From Nonomuraea roseoviolacea subsp. carminata (GTDB lineage Bacteria; Actinomycetota; Actinomycetes; Streptosporangiales; Streptosporangiaceae), in contig NZ_JAMZEC010000001.1 of assembly GCF_024172185.1 (NCBI RefSeq), forward strand, positions 2,604,001 through 2,668,000: a stretch of 64,000 bases of DNA. Direction: 5' to 3'. Positions 25,523 to 32,676 of the stretch are shown in pieces. Under the pieces are notes generated by a model. The model saw nothing but the letters and a program-made list of their open reading frames with translations, made no database searches and had not been told where the DNA came from. The first letter of the stretch is position 1, and every line of letters begins with the position of its first letter. The position numbers and the translations under genes were made by a program.

Positions 25523-26005
25523 ATGGACGAACTAGATTCGGCGATCGTGCGCCTTCTCCAAACAGATGCGCGCCAGTCCAACCGCGAGCTGGCCCGCAGG
25601 CTCGGCGTGGCGCCCTCGACCTGCCTGGAACGGGTCCGCGCGCTCACCCGCCGCGGCGTGATCCGCGGCTACCACGCCGACATCGACCCCGCGGCGCTCA
25701 ACCGGTCGGTCCAGGCGATGGTGTCGGTGCAGGTGCGCCCGCTCAGCCGGGAGGTCATCGACGCGTTCAAGCAGTCGGCCGCCGAGCTGCCGGAGGTGCT
25801 CAGCGTCTTCGTGCTGGCGGGCGGCGACGACTTCCTGCTGCACGTCGCGGTGCAGGACCTCGACCACCTGCACGCGTTCCTGCTGGACCGGCTGAGCAAG
25901 CGGCGCGAGATCGCGGGCTTCCGCACGTCGGTCATCTTCCAGCAGGTCCACGACACCGCCCCGGCCCGGCTGGAGCAGCCCTCGACGAAGACTTCGCGCG
26001 AATAA
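25523..26005 (+). CDS. Lrp/AsnC family transcriptional regulator
   Basis: Protein of 160 residues. The N-terminal helix-turn-helix (DELDSAIVRLLQTDARQSNR, LARRLGVAPSTCLERVRALT) is followed by the RAM ligand-binding domain (MVSVQVRPLSREVIDAFKQS, FVLAGGDDFLLHVAVQDLDH). Binds an amino acid and controls neighbouring transport. Divergent from the APC permease at 24171, which it probably regulates. Confidence 0.93.
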   Translation: MDELDSAIVRLLQTDARQSNRELARRLGVAPSTCLERVRALTRRGVIRGYHADIDPAALNRSVQAMVSVQVRPLSREVIDAFKQSAAELPEVLSVFVLAGGDDFLLHVAVQDLDHLHAFLLDRLSKRREIAGFRTSVIFQQVHDTAPARLEQPSTKTSRE

Positions 26006-26009
26006 TCGG

Positions 26010-26039
26010 TTGCGCCCCTTCCGGGACGCCCCCTACCGT
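26010..26039 (+). promoter_or_regulatory. Promoter of a leaderless mini-ORF
   Basis: TTGCGC (26010-26015), 18-base spacer, TACCGT (26034-26039), directly after the lrp stop codon. The first base of the next ATG (26047) is eight bases after the -10 element, so the transcript would begin at or within a base of the start codon. Confidence 0.45.
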
Positions 26040-26046
26040 CGAGGAC

Positions 26047-26064
26047 ATGCGTTTCTTCCTGTGA
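26047..26064 (+). CDS. Possible leaderless leader peptide, five residues (MRFFL)
   Basis: Five codons and a TGA directly at the predicted transcription start: Met-Arg-Phe-Phe-Leu. The stop overlaps the ATG of the following 46-codon frame (TGATG). Leaderless micro-peptides that sense amino acid supply are known in actinobacteria, but no such role can be shown here. Could also be chance. Confidence 0.3.
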   Translation: MRFFL

Positions 26065-26204
26065 TGAGCGGGGCCGACCTCGATCGGCCCGGCCACTCGG
26101 CAGCCCATCCGCCCGGCGGTGTCCACTCCCGCGGGCGAGTCCGTCCAGACGCGGCAGCTGAGCTTGTCGACCGGCGTCCCACAGCCGCGTCGCGAGTCAC
26201 GTGA
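26064..26204 (+). CDS. Possible small ORF, 46 residues
   Basis: Begins MSGADLDRPGHSAAHPPGGV and has no recognised domain; it is rich in Pro, Gly, Arg and Ala, as any GC-rich frame would be. Its ATG overlaps the stop of the five-codon frame and it ends 11 bases before the next small gene, just ahead of that gene's ribosome site. Coding status uncertain; it might exist only to couple translation. Confidence 0.25.
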   Translation: MSGADLDRPGHSAAHPPGGVHSRGRVRPDAAAELVDRRPTAASRVT

Positions 26205-26215
26205 AGGAGCCTCGT

Positions 26216-26359
26216 ATGCGAGTACATGCCAGCGGTAAGCGAAAGAAGAACGCCCCGAGTCTTCCGGGGACCCCGGCGTCGCCGGTGCCGCGGAAGATGC
26301 CCAGGATGCCGCAGCGGCCGGTCGCGCCGCCGCGGCGCATCCCGCCCAAGGGGCGCTAG
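26216..26359 (+). CDS. Small basic Pro-rich protein, 47 residues
   Basis: Starts MRVHASGKRKKNAPSLPGTP and ends in PPRRIPPKGR; 14 of 47 residues are Lys or Arg and 12 are Pro. AAGGAG lies seven bases before the ATG, a good Shine-Dalgarno. No hydrophobic segment and no family recognised. The basic, Pro-rich nature would suit a nucleic acid- or ribosome-binding peptide. The third gene in a row of mini-ORFs behind the promoter at 26010. Confidence 0.5.
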   Translation: MRVHASGKRKKNAPSLPGTPASPVPRKMPRMPQRPVAPPRRIPPKGR

Positions 26360-26424
26360 ACCACTACCGGGATGGTGGTGAGTGCGGCGCGCGGCCCGTA
26401 CGCCATGGGCCCCCGCACACCACC

Positions 26425-26461
26425 GCGGCGCCCCGGCCTCCACGTGGGGCCGGGGCGCCGC
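26425..26461. terminator. Bidirectional terminator between the small ORFs and the thiolase
   Basis: Perfect 14-bp stem GCGGCGCCCCGGCC / GGCCGGGGCGCCGC with a nine-base loop, lying 65 bases after the 47-codon gene and 34 bases after the thiolase stop on the other strand. Confidence 0.8.
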
Positions 26462-26471
26462 GCTGGACCGC

Positions 26472-26495
26472 TTCTCGGGTTCTCGGGTTCTCGGG
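26472..26495. repeat. Three tandem copies of TTCTCGGG
   Basis: An 8-base unit repeated three times without change, touching the thiolase stop codon. Likely slippage-prone simple repeat; no function evident. Confidence 0.8.
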
Positions 26496-27641
26496 TCAGA
26501 GCCGTTCGATGATGGTGACGTTGGCCTGGCCGCCGCCCTCGCACATCGTCTGCAGGCCGTACCTGCCGCCGGTGCGCTCCAGCTCGTGCAGCAGCTTCGT
26601 CATGAGGATCGCGCCCGTGGCGCCCAGCGGGTGGCCGAGGGCGATGGCTCCGCCGTTCGGGTTGACCCGGGCCGGGTCGGCGTCCAGCTCCTTGATCCAG
26701 GCGAGCGGCACCGGCGCGAACGCCTCGTTGATCTCCACCACGTCGATGTCGTCGATCGACATGCCGGCCTTGTCCAGCGCCTTGCGGGTGGCGGGGATCG
26801 GCGCGGTCAGCATGTAGACCGGGTCGTCGCCCATGAGCGCGAGCTGGTGGATCCGCGCGCGCGGGGTCAGACCGTGCTCGCGTACGGCCTGCTCGGAGGC
26901 GATGAGCACCGCGCCGGAGCCGTCGGAGATCTGCGACGAGGTGGCCGCGGTGATCCGGCCGTCCTCCTTCAGCGTCTTCAGCTCGGCCATCTTCTCCAGC
27001 GTCGTGTCGGGACGCGGGCCCTCGTCGTCCTCGACGCCGTTGACCGGCGCGATCTGGTCGCGGAAGTAGCCGTTGGCGACGGCCTTGGCCGCCCGCTGGT
27101 GCGACTCCAGCGCGAACCGCTCCAGCTCCTCGCGGGTGAGGCCCCACTTCTGGCACATCAGCTCCGCGCCGCGGAACTGCGAGATCTCCTGCTTGCCGTA
27201 ACGCTCGACCCACAGGTCGCCGAACGGGAACGGCATGCCCTTCTCCAGCGCCGCCGTGATCGAGGCGCCCATCGGCACGATGCTCATCGACTCGACGCCG
27301 GCCGCCACGACGAGGTCCTGGGTGCCGGACAGCACGCCCTGGGCGGCGAAGTGGACCGCCTGCTGCGAGGAGCCGCACTGCCGGTCGATCGTGACGCCGG
27401 CCGTGGTCTCGGGGAGCCCGGCCGACAGCCACGCGTTGCGCGCGATGTCCATGCTCTGGGGGCCGAACTGCATCACGCACCCCATGATGACGTCCTCGAC
27501 CGCCGCCGGGTCGACGCCGGTGCGGTCGATCAGCGCCTTGAGCGTGTGCGCGGCCAGGTCAGTGGGATGGACGGTGGAAAGGCCGCCCTTCTTCTTGCCG
27601 ACCGGGGTGCGGACCGCCCCGACGATGTACGCCTCTGCCAC
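26496..27641 (-). CDS. Acetyl-CoA C-acyltransferase (thiolase)
   Basis: Protein of 381 residues. Nucleophile Cys89 in IDRQCGSSQQAVHFAA, then NEAFAPVPLAWIKEL, the catalytic His in GGAIALGHPLGATGA and the second catalytic Cys in MCEGGGQANVTIIE. It cleaves 3-ketoacyl-CoA with CoA in beta-oxidation. The residue pattern is nearer to FadA5/FadA6-type degradative thiolases than to acetoacetyl-CoA synthases. Transcribed away from the hypothetical gene at 27702 by 60 bases. Probably works with the acyl-CoA dehydrogenases at 22.2 and 32.7 kb and the crotonase and SDR at 44.8-46.3 kb, though none is in one operon with it. Confidence 0.93.
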   Translation of the reverse strand: MAEAYIVGAVRTPVGKKKGGLSTVHPTDLAAHTLKALIDRTGVDPAAVEDVIMGCVMQFGPQSMDIARNAWLSAGLPETTAGVTIDRQCGSSQQAVHFAAQGVLSGTQDLVVAAGVESMSIVPMGASITAALEKGMPFPFGDLWVERYGKQEISQFRGAELMCQKWGLTREELERFALESHQRAAKAVANGYFRDQIAPVNGVEDDEGPRPDTTLEKMAELKTLKEDGRITAATSSQISDGSGAVLIASEQAVREHGLTPRARIHQLALMGDDPVYMLTAPIPATRKALDKAGMSIDDIDVVEINEAFAPVPLAWIKELDADPARVNPNGGAIALGHPLGATGAILMTKLLHELERTGGRYGLQTMCEGGGQANVTIIERL

Positions 27642-27701
27642 AGTGCCTCCTGAAACCGAGCATTATTCGGTTATAGGGAGAGACTACAACAGAACGATGC
27701 T

Positions 27702-28388
27702 CTACGCCTTCCCGGCCGGAGGCAGCAGATCGGTCACGGCGTCCACCCGGAACCGCCACCGGTCGACCACCAGGCCGTTCAGCGCCTCGGCCAGCCGCAG
27801 CGCGAGCGCGCCCAGCCGTTCCTGGTCGTCGCCGCGCAGCTCGATCGCCGTCAGGTCGGAGGCGAACGGCAGCAGCTCGCCCACGGCCGGCGGCCGGCCC
27901 TTCTGCGGCACCACCAGCACCCGCACGCCGTCGCCCGCGTGGACGAACTCCTCCTCCTGCTCGACCTCGCCCAGCTCGGCCTCCAGCAGGGGGCGCAGCT
28001 CGTCGTCCGCCGGACGTACGGGGACGATCACTGCGGGCCCGCCGCCCTCCTCGTCGGCCGGATCGCTCACCTCGCCCCGGCACACCGCGAGCCCGCCCAG
28101 CCGGAAGGCCAGGCCCTCGGCGAGGTAGCGGTCGAAGAAGTCGAACGGCAGCGGCCCCTCGGCCGACACCCGCACCGCCCACACCCGCTCCAGCACGCCG
28201 CCCACCAGGTCGGGCTCGGCCTCCACCGGCGCGTGGACCCGGACGTCGGTCGCGACGACGTCATCGCCGTCCTCGCGGGCGTCCGGATCGGCCAGCCGCA
28301 CCAGCCGCAGCACCTCACCGCGGGCCGGCTTGACGGGCGACGCCGCCGTCGGGCCAGTACGCAGTCTCCGCTTCGCCATCCAGCCCAT
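27702..28388 (-). CDS. Conserved hypothetical protein downstream of sortases
   Basis: Protein of 228 residues, soluble, acidic, no signal peptide. Recognisable features are repeated alternating strand/helix patterns (DDVVATDVRVHAPVEAEPDL, PLPFDFFDRYLAEGLAFRLG, GVRVLVVPQKGRPPAVGELL). No family recognised. GGAGG lies five bases before the ATG. It starts 14 bases after the sortase gene and so is probably the last gene of the sortase operon. Confidence 0.65.
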   Translation of the reverse strand: MGWMAKRRLRTGPTAASPVKPARGEVLRLVRLADPDAREDGDDVVATDVRVHAPVEAEPDLVGGVLERVWAVRVSAEGPLPFDFFDRYLAEGLAFRLGGLAVCRGEVSDPADEEGGGPAVIVPVRPADDELRPLLEAELGEVEQEEEFVHAGDGVRVLVVPQKGRPPAVGELLPFASDLTAIELRGDDQERLGALALRLAEALNGLVVDRWRFRVDAVTDLLPPAGKA

Positions 28389-28402
28389 GCGCGCCTCCGC
28401 GA

Positions 28403-29155
28403 TCAGCTTCGATAGGAGCTCGTCATCGTCGCGTAGACGATGATGTTATCGGTGTAGTGACCGATCGCGCGGTTGTACGTGCCACCGCAGGTGATGAGAT
28501 GGAGCTGGGCGTTGGCCCGGCTGCCGTAGACCCGCTCGGTCGGGAACGTCTTCTTGCTGGCCTGTTCGATGCCGCCGACGGTGAAGACCGCCGTGACGCC
28601 GTCCTGGCGCTTGACCTCGATCGTGTCGCCGTTGACCAGCTCGTGCAGGCGGCTGAAGACGGCGCTGCGCGTGTAGGTGTCCTTGTGGCCCAGCATGACC
28701 GCGGCGCCGGCCTCGCCCGGGGTGGCCATCTCGCGGTACCAGCCCACGAGGTTGGGGTTACCGGCCGGCGGGACCTGGATCGTGCCGTCCTTGGCCAGGC
28801 CGAGCGACTTGATCGGGGCGTTCACGCCCAGCTTCTTGATCACGAGGCGGACCGGGCTGGAGGGCATCATCGGCGGCGCCGGGTCCGGCAGCGGCAGGGG
28901 CGGCGGCACGGTCGGCGCGGCCTTGAACAGCGCCTGCGCGGGCTGGCCGGTGGCCTTGCCGTCGGGCTGGGCGCCGAGGGACAACTGGTCACGCTGGGAG
29001 GCCAGCCCGTACTCCTCGGGGGAGTTGAAGACGATCAGCATGCCGGCCACGACCGTGATCACGCCCGCGATGGCGGCCAGGATGAGGACGGTGCGCAGCA
29101 CCCGCCCACCGGGATCGTCGGGCGGCTCGCCTCCGTAGGGGTAGTGCTGGGCCAT
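28403..29155 (-). CDS. Class F-type sortase (first copy)
   Basis: Protein of 250 residues. One N-terminal membrane helix near residues 20-43, a Pro-rich linker, and a sortase domain from about residue 100. The catalytic His157 is in LGHKDT and Cys223 in HLITCGGTYN; Arg229 follows in NRAIGHYTDN. Sortases cleave a C-terminal sorting signal and join the protein to the cell wall. It starts seven bases after the surface-protein gene, so the two are co-transcribed and are likely enzyme and substrate. Confidence 0.92.
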   Translation of the reverse strand: MAQHYPYGGEPPDDPGGRVLRTVLILAAIAGVITVVAGMLIVFNSPEEYGLASQRDQLSLGAQPDGKATGQPAQALFKAAPTVPPPLPLPDPAPPMMPSSPVRLVIKKLGVNAPIKSLGLAKDGTIQVPPAGNPNLVGWYREMATPGEAGAAVMLGHKDTYTRSAVFSRLHELVNGDTIEVKRQDGVTAVFTVGGIEQASKKTFPTERVYGSRANAQLHLITCGGTYNRAIGHYTDNIIVYATMTSSYRS

Positions 29156-29162
29156 GGCGCCG

Positions 29163-30071
29163 TCAGCTCCTGTTGACGCCGCGGCGGCGCATCGCCAGCC
29201 CGCCGACGCCGGCCGCCAGGATCAGCGCGGAACCGACCAGCACGAACATCCGCCCGTCGGGCCCCATCTCGCCACCGGCACCGGTGTTGGCCCCGGCCTT
29301 GGGGGTCTTGGAGGACCGCTTGGTGGGGGTCTCGACCACGGTGACGTAGCTGGTCCGGGTCTTCTTGGGGGTGGGGGTGGTCTTGGTGGGGGTCGGCGTG
29401 GCGGTGGGGGTCGGAGTAGTCGGCGTGCTGCTGGGGGTGCCTGTGGAGGTTCCGGTGGGAACGCCGGTCGCGACTGTGACCAGAGCGGCTGCGGCCGACG
29501 CCTCGGACTCGCTGCCAGCCTTCACTGAGCAGGTGTACCACGTTGAGCCGGCGGCGCCGCTCGGGCCGACCTGCAACACGAAGTCATCAGGCACGACGGC
29601 CATCACGCCAGTGGCCTTGGGAGTGAGGCTGATCAGCACCTGCGGGACCGGCATCGTCGCGCTTGCCGTCACTGGAGAGAACGGTGTGGCCGTCGCGGTG
29701 ACACCTCGCGTCTCGGTCGGCGTCGGGTTCGGAGTGCCCGTGACGATCACCGTCGCCTGGATCACGACGCGGTCGGTGGTCGGGATCGGCGAGCGCACCG
29801 TGAAGGACGGGCCGGGCGACGTGGGTTGCCCGATGTTCCACGTCACCACAGCCGTGGAGCTCGGCGACGGGGCCGTCAGGGGGCCTTGCAGGTCCATCTG
29901 GAACCTGTAGTCGGTGCCTGTGCCGGCCGTGTCAGTCTTGCAGGTGTAGGTCACGGGCTTCGGAGCCACGGTCTGGGCCACCGCCGGGACTCCGATGACT
30001 ACGGCTGCCGCTCCGGTGACAAGGGCGGATGTCTTGAGGGCGAGGCGGCGCCGCGCCTTGGACGTCAGCAC
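29163..30071 (-). CDS. Secreted surface protein with Thr-Pro stalk (sortase substrate)
   Basis: About 302 residues. A signal peptide (RRLALKTSALVTGAAAVVIG, ending near AVA) and an exported domain with paired cysteines are followed by a Thr/Pro-rich stalk of about 60 residues. The C-terminus has TPKAGANTG, a membrane helix (MFVLVGSALILAAGVGGLA) and a basic tail RRR. This is the architecture of a sortase substrate without LPxTG. The GTG at 30071 was chosen because GGAGAAGGA is just upstream; an ATG at 30131 is possible. No domain family recognised in the mature part. Confidence 0.82.
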   Translation of the reverse strand: MLTSKARRRLALKTSALVTGAAAVVIGVPAVAQTVAPKPVTYTCKTDTAGTGTDYRFQMDLQGPLTAPSPSSTAVVTWNIGQPTSPGPSFTVRSPIPTTDRVVIQATVIVTGTPNPTPTETRGVTATATPFSPVTASATMPVPQVLISLTPKATGVMAVVPDDFVLQVGPSGAAGSTWYTCSVKAGSESEASAAAALVTVATGVPTGTSTGTPSSTPTTPTPTATPTPTKTTPTPKKTRTSYVTVVETPTKRSSKTPKAGANTGAGGEMGPDGRMFVLVGSALILAAGVGGLAMRRRGVNRS

Positions 30072-30158
30072 TGTCCTTCTCCGTTTCGGCACAGGTTCAA
30101 CAGGCGTACCAGACTGGCAGCCACTGGTCACGGTTAGGTTGAGATCCTACGAATTGTG

Positions 30159-30179
30159 CCTGTAAATCTCCTGTAAACC
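30159..30179. promoter_or_regulatory. Phased direct repeat before the second surface-protein gene
   Basis: CCTGTAAATC at 30159-30168 and CCTGTAAACC at 30170-30179 are repeated with an 11-base period, about one helical turn, in the 131-base spacer upstream of the surface-protein gene at 29163. Direct repeats with this period are typical of OmpR-family response regulators such as MtrA or PhoP. No binding evidence. Confidence 0.35.
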
Positions 30180-30202
30180 GGGAAACCCGCGCAAATACGC
30201 TG

Positions 30203-31120
30203 TTACCCCTTCTTCTTGGACAGGGTCGCGTAAACGATGACGTTGTCCGTGTAGGAGTGGGCTGTCTTGTTGAAGACGCCCCCGCACGTGATCAGCCTGA
30301 GCTGCGCGTTCGTGGTGTTGCCGTACACCCGGCTGGTCGGGAACGCGGTCTTGCCGACCTGCTCGATCCCGCTGACCGTGAACTTGGTCACCTTCTTGTC
30401 CGACCGGTACACGTAGATCGCGTCGCCCTTGGCCAGCTCCCGCAGGCGGTAGAAGACGGCGGCGCCCTTGCGGGTGCTCACGTGGCCGTTGATCACCGAG
30501 GGGCCCAGCTCGCCGGGCACGGGCGAGAAGCGGTACCAGCCCGCCTGGTTGGGCTTGGACAGCGGCGGCGTGGTCAGGTTGCCCTTGAGGTCCACCGTGA
30601 CCGAGCCGATCAGCGCGTTGACCTTGATCTTCGGGATCTTGATGCGGGTCGGCGCGGGCTTCTTCCTCGTCGTGGTCTTCGCGGGCGGGATCGCCGCCAC
30701 GATCGGCGCCGCGGCCGGGGGCGGCGGCGCGTCGGGGCGGGCCGGGGTCAGGGGCACGTCCTTGCCGCCCGGGCCGACCGTCGGCGACAGCACGAACGCG
30801 CCCATGTTCTGGATCTGCACGGTGCTCGGCTCGCCCTGCGCGACCACGCCCGCGACGGGGGCGGAGCCGTCGTCCACGGCGGGGGCCAGCGACAGCAGCC
30901 CGGCCATGATGGCGCCCACGCCGCCCAGCGAACCGGCGACCAGCAGCCCCGGCATCGCCTTGTTGAGCGCCGCCTTGCGCGCCCGCGCGCGCTCGCTCAC
31001 CGGCCCGGCCTCCAGCGCGTGTGGCTGCCCGGCCGGCGACGCGCTCGGCTGCCCGGCGGTCAGGGCGTTCGGCTGCTCGGGCTTCGGCTCGTTCGGCTGC
31101 CCAGTCGTGTGCTCGCTCAT
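30203..31120 (-). CDS. Class F-type sortase (second copy)
   Basis: Protein of 305 residues. Longer cytoplasmic start (about 50 residues, Pro/Gln-rich) than its neighbour, one membrane helix near residues 57-80, a Pro-rich linker and the sortase domain from about residue 155. Catalytic His213 in VINGHVSTRKG and Cys279 in RLITCGGVFN. The position filled by Arg229 in the first copy is Lys285 here (GGVFNKTAHSYTDN). The ATG overlaps the stop of the upstream surface-protein gene by one base (TGATG), so the two are translationally coupled. Confidence 0.92.
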   Translation of the reverse strand: MSEHTTGQPNEPKPEQPNALTAGQPSASPAGQPHALEAGPVSERARARKAALNKAMPGLLVAGSLGGVGAIMAGLLSLAPAVDDGSAPVAGVVAQGEPSTVQIQNMGAFVLSPTVGPGGKDVPLTPARPDAPPPPAAAPIVAAIPPAKTTTRKKPAPTRIKIPKIKVNALIGSVTVDLKGNLTTPPLSKPNQAGWYRFSPVPGELGPSVINGHVSTRKGAAVFYRLRELAKGDAIYVYRSDKKVTKFTVSGIEQVGKTAFPTSRVYGNTTNAQLRLITCGGVFNKTAHSYTDNVIVYATLSKKKG

Positions 31121-32493
31121 CAGCGGCCTCCTCCGGCGTGCGCGGCCTGCCGCCTGCGCAGCAGCAGCCCGCCCGTGGCGCTTCCCATCAGCAGCAGCGA
31201 GCCGCCGGCGATGAGCCCGTACGAGGAACTCGCGGGCTCCGGCGCCTCACCCGTGTCCACCCCGCCCTTGGGGGTCTTGGCCACCTGGGCCTTCACGTAC
31301 CTGGTGGTGGTCGCCTTGGGCGACCGGGTGGGCGTCACCGTCGCGGTGGCCGTGGCGGTCCGCACGCCTCCGGTGACCACGCTGACGTGGGAAGCGCCGG
31401 GGGTGTGGGAGTAGGGCGAGGAGTTGTGCGGGTTGGGCGTGGTGGCCGTCGAGGTGGGGGTGCCCCCGGTGTTCGTCGGCGTCGGGGTCGTCACCGTGGG
31501 GGTGGGCGTCGTCGGCGTGGGGCTGGTCGGGGTGGCGCCGGGCACGACGAGGTCGATGGCGCCGGGGTCTCCCACGATCGTGCAGTGCGCCTCGTTGTAC
31601 GGCGGCGGCACTTCGCTGTCACCGGTGGTCACCCGGAAGGCGTCGAGGTAGGCCTTCTTGGCCTCCTTGTTGACGATCTTGATGGTGTGCTCGCCATAGG
31701 TCAGCACCGGCGAGGCCCAGAGCACTTCCTTGGACTTGGTGCCTGTCATCGGCGTGCCGTTGGTGTCCTTGCCCGGCTCGACCAGCGGGTCGGTCACGGC
31801 GCGGCCGTCCAGGAATACCTGCACCGGCCCGAGATCCCGCTCTCGCCTGCCGATGTAGGCGACCTGGGTGCCGGTGAAGGTGAGTTCGGCGGAGGCACCC
31901 TGTTGTCCGGTCTCGCTCACGTCATAGAGGTGGTCGCCGAACTCCTCCGCGGTGCCATGTGACCACCAGGGGCCGTCATATTTGATGGCTTTGTTGGAGT
32001 CGTTGACCATGACCTCGCCCTTGGCGGGCTTGAACCTGACGGTCAGAGCGCCCGGCTTCACGCGGATCTTGCCGGGGCGCTGGATCGAGCCGGCGTCGGA
32101 CAGCCCCTCGGGCAGGTCCAGGAAGGAACCCGGCATGAGCTCTGGCTGGTCCTTGAACCCACTGGGCAGCAACTGGCCGTTCCAGGCCCCGGTGATGCTC
32201 ACCACGCCCTCGAGGTTGAGCGTGGAGCCCTTGGCGAAGAAGCCTGGAGATCCGAACTTCCTGTTCTCCTCCAGGTAGCTCAGCGCCCAGCCGACGTCGA
32301 GCATGCCACCGGCCGCGATCCTGGGCGTGACCCTCGCCTCGACCTTGACTCCAGCTCCAGCGACCCCGCCCGTGCAGAGGTATGTGGCCACCAGCGACGC
32401 TTCGGCCTGCCCAGGGTGGGATGCCGCCACGAAGGCGGCGGACGCGGCCATGCCGACCGTTGCGCCGATCAACGCCTTGCGCCACCGATTCAC
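31120..32493 (-). CDS. Large secreted surface protein with Thr-Pro stalk (sortase substrate)
   Basis: About 457 residues. Signal peptide (RKALIGATVGMAASAAFVAA), an exported region of about 300 residues, a Thr/Pro/Ser stalk and the C-terminal TPKGGVDTG, membrane helix (YGLIAGGSLLLMGSATGGLL) and RRR tail. In the exported part, LTFTGTQVAYIGRRERDLGP and VFLDGRAVTDP followed by VLTYGEHTIKIVN look like a carbohydrate-binding beta-sandwich module as found in secreted glycoside hydrolases. The GTG at 32493 has GGGAG five bases upstream; a GTG two codons earlier is the alternative. First gene of the coupled pair with the sortase. Confidence 0.82.
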   Translation of the reverse strand: MNRWRKALIGATVGMAASAAFVAASHPGQAEASLVATYLCTGGVAGAGVKVEARVTPRIAAGGMLDVGWALSYLEENRKFGSPGFFAKGSTLNLEGVVSITGAWNGQLLPSGFKDQPELMPGSFLDLPEGLSDAGSIQRPGKIRVKPGALTVRFKPAKGEVMVNDSNKAIKYDGPWWSHGTAEEFGDHLYDVSETGQQGASAELTFTGTQVAYIGRRERDLGPVQVFLDGRAVTDPLVEPGKDTNGTPMTGTKSKEVLWASPVLTYGEHTIKIVNKEAKKAYLDAFRVTTGDSEVPPPYNEAHCTIVGDPGAIDLVVPGATPTSPTPTTPTPTVTTPTPTNTGGTPTSTATTPNPHNSSPYSHTPGASHVSVVTGGVRTATATATVTPTRSPKATTTRYVKAQVAKTPKGGVDTGEAPEPASSSYGLIAGGSLLLMGSATGGLLLRRRQAAHAGGGR

Positions 32494-32629
32494 GGACACT
32501 CCCGACACACATCGACCGAAGGTAGATCTTAAGGCGATTCCACTTTCAATCAGACGATGTTCGGCACTTGTGATGAAGCCGTGTCCACCCCACAAAGGGG
32601 GCGCTCAGCCGGGGTATACCTCGGGGTAA

Positions 32630-32644
32630 CAGAATCGTATTCTG
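32630..32644. promoter_or_regulatory. Palindrome in the surface-protein/fadE divergent region
   Basis: CAGAAT-CGT-ATTCTG, a perfect 15-base palindrome with a three-base centre; TATTCT inside it could be the -10 element of the acyl-CoA dehydrogenase gene. GGTATACC lies 10 bases before. The size suits a TetR-type repressor of fatty acid degradation, but none is adjacent. Confidence 0.45.
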
Positions 32645-32676
32645 GCGTCCGTCGCCGGCAGCCCAGGAGGAGACCG

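Noticed and set aside
26472..26495. Tandem TTCTCGGG repeats as a CRISPR-like array
   Set aside because: Units are 8 bases with no spacers; a simple slippage repeat.
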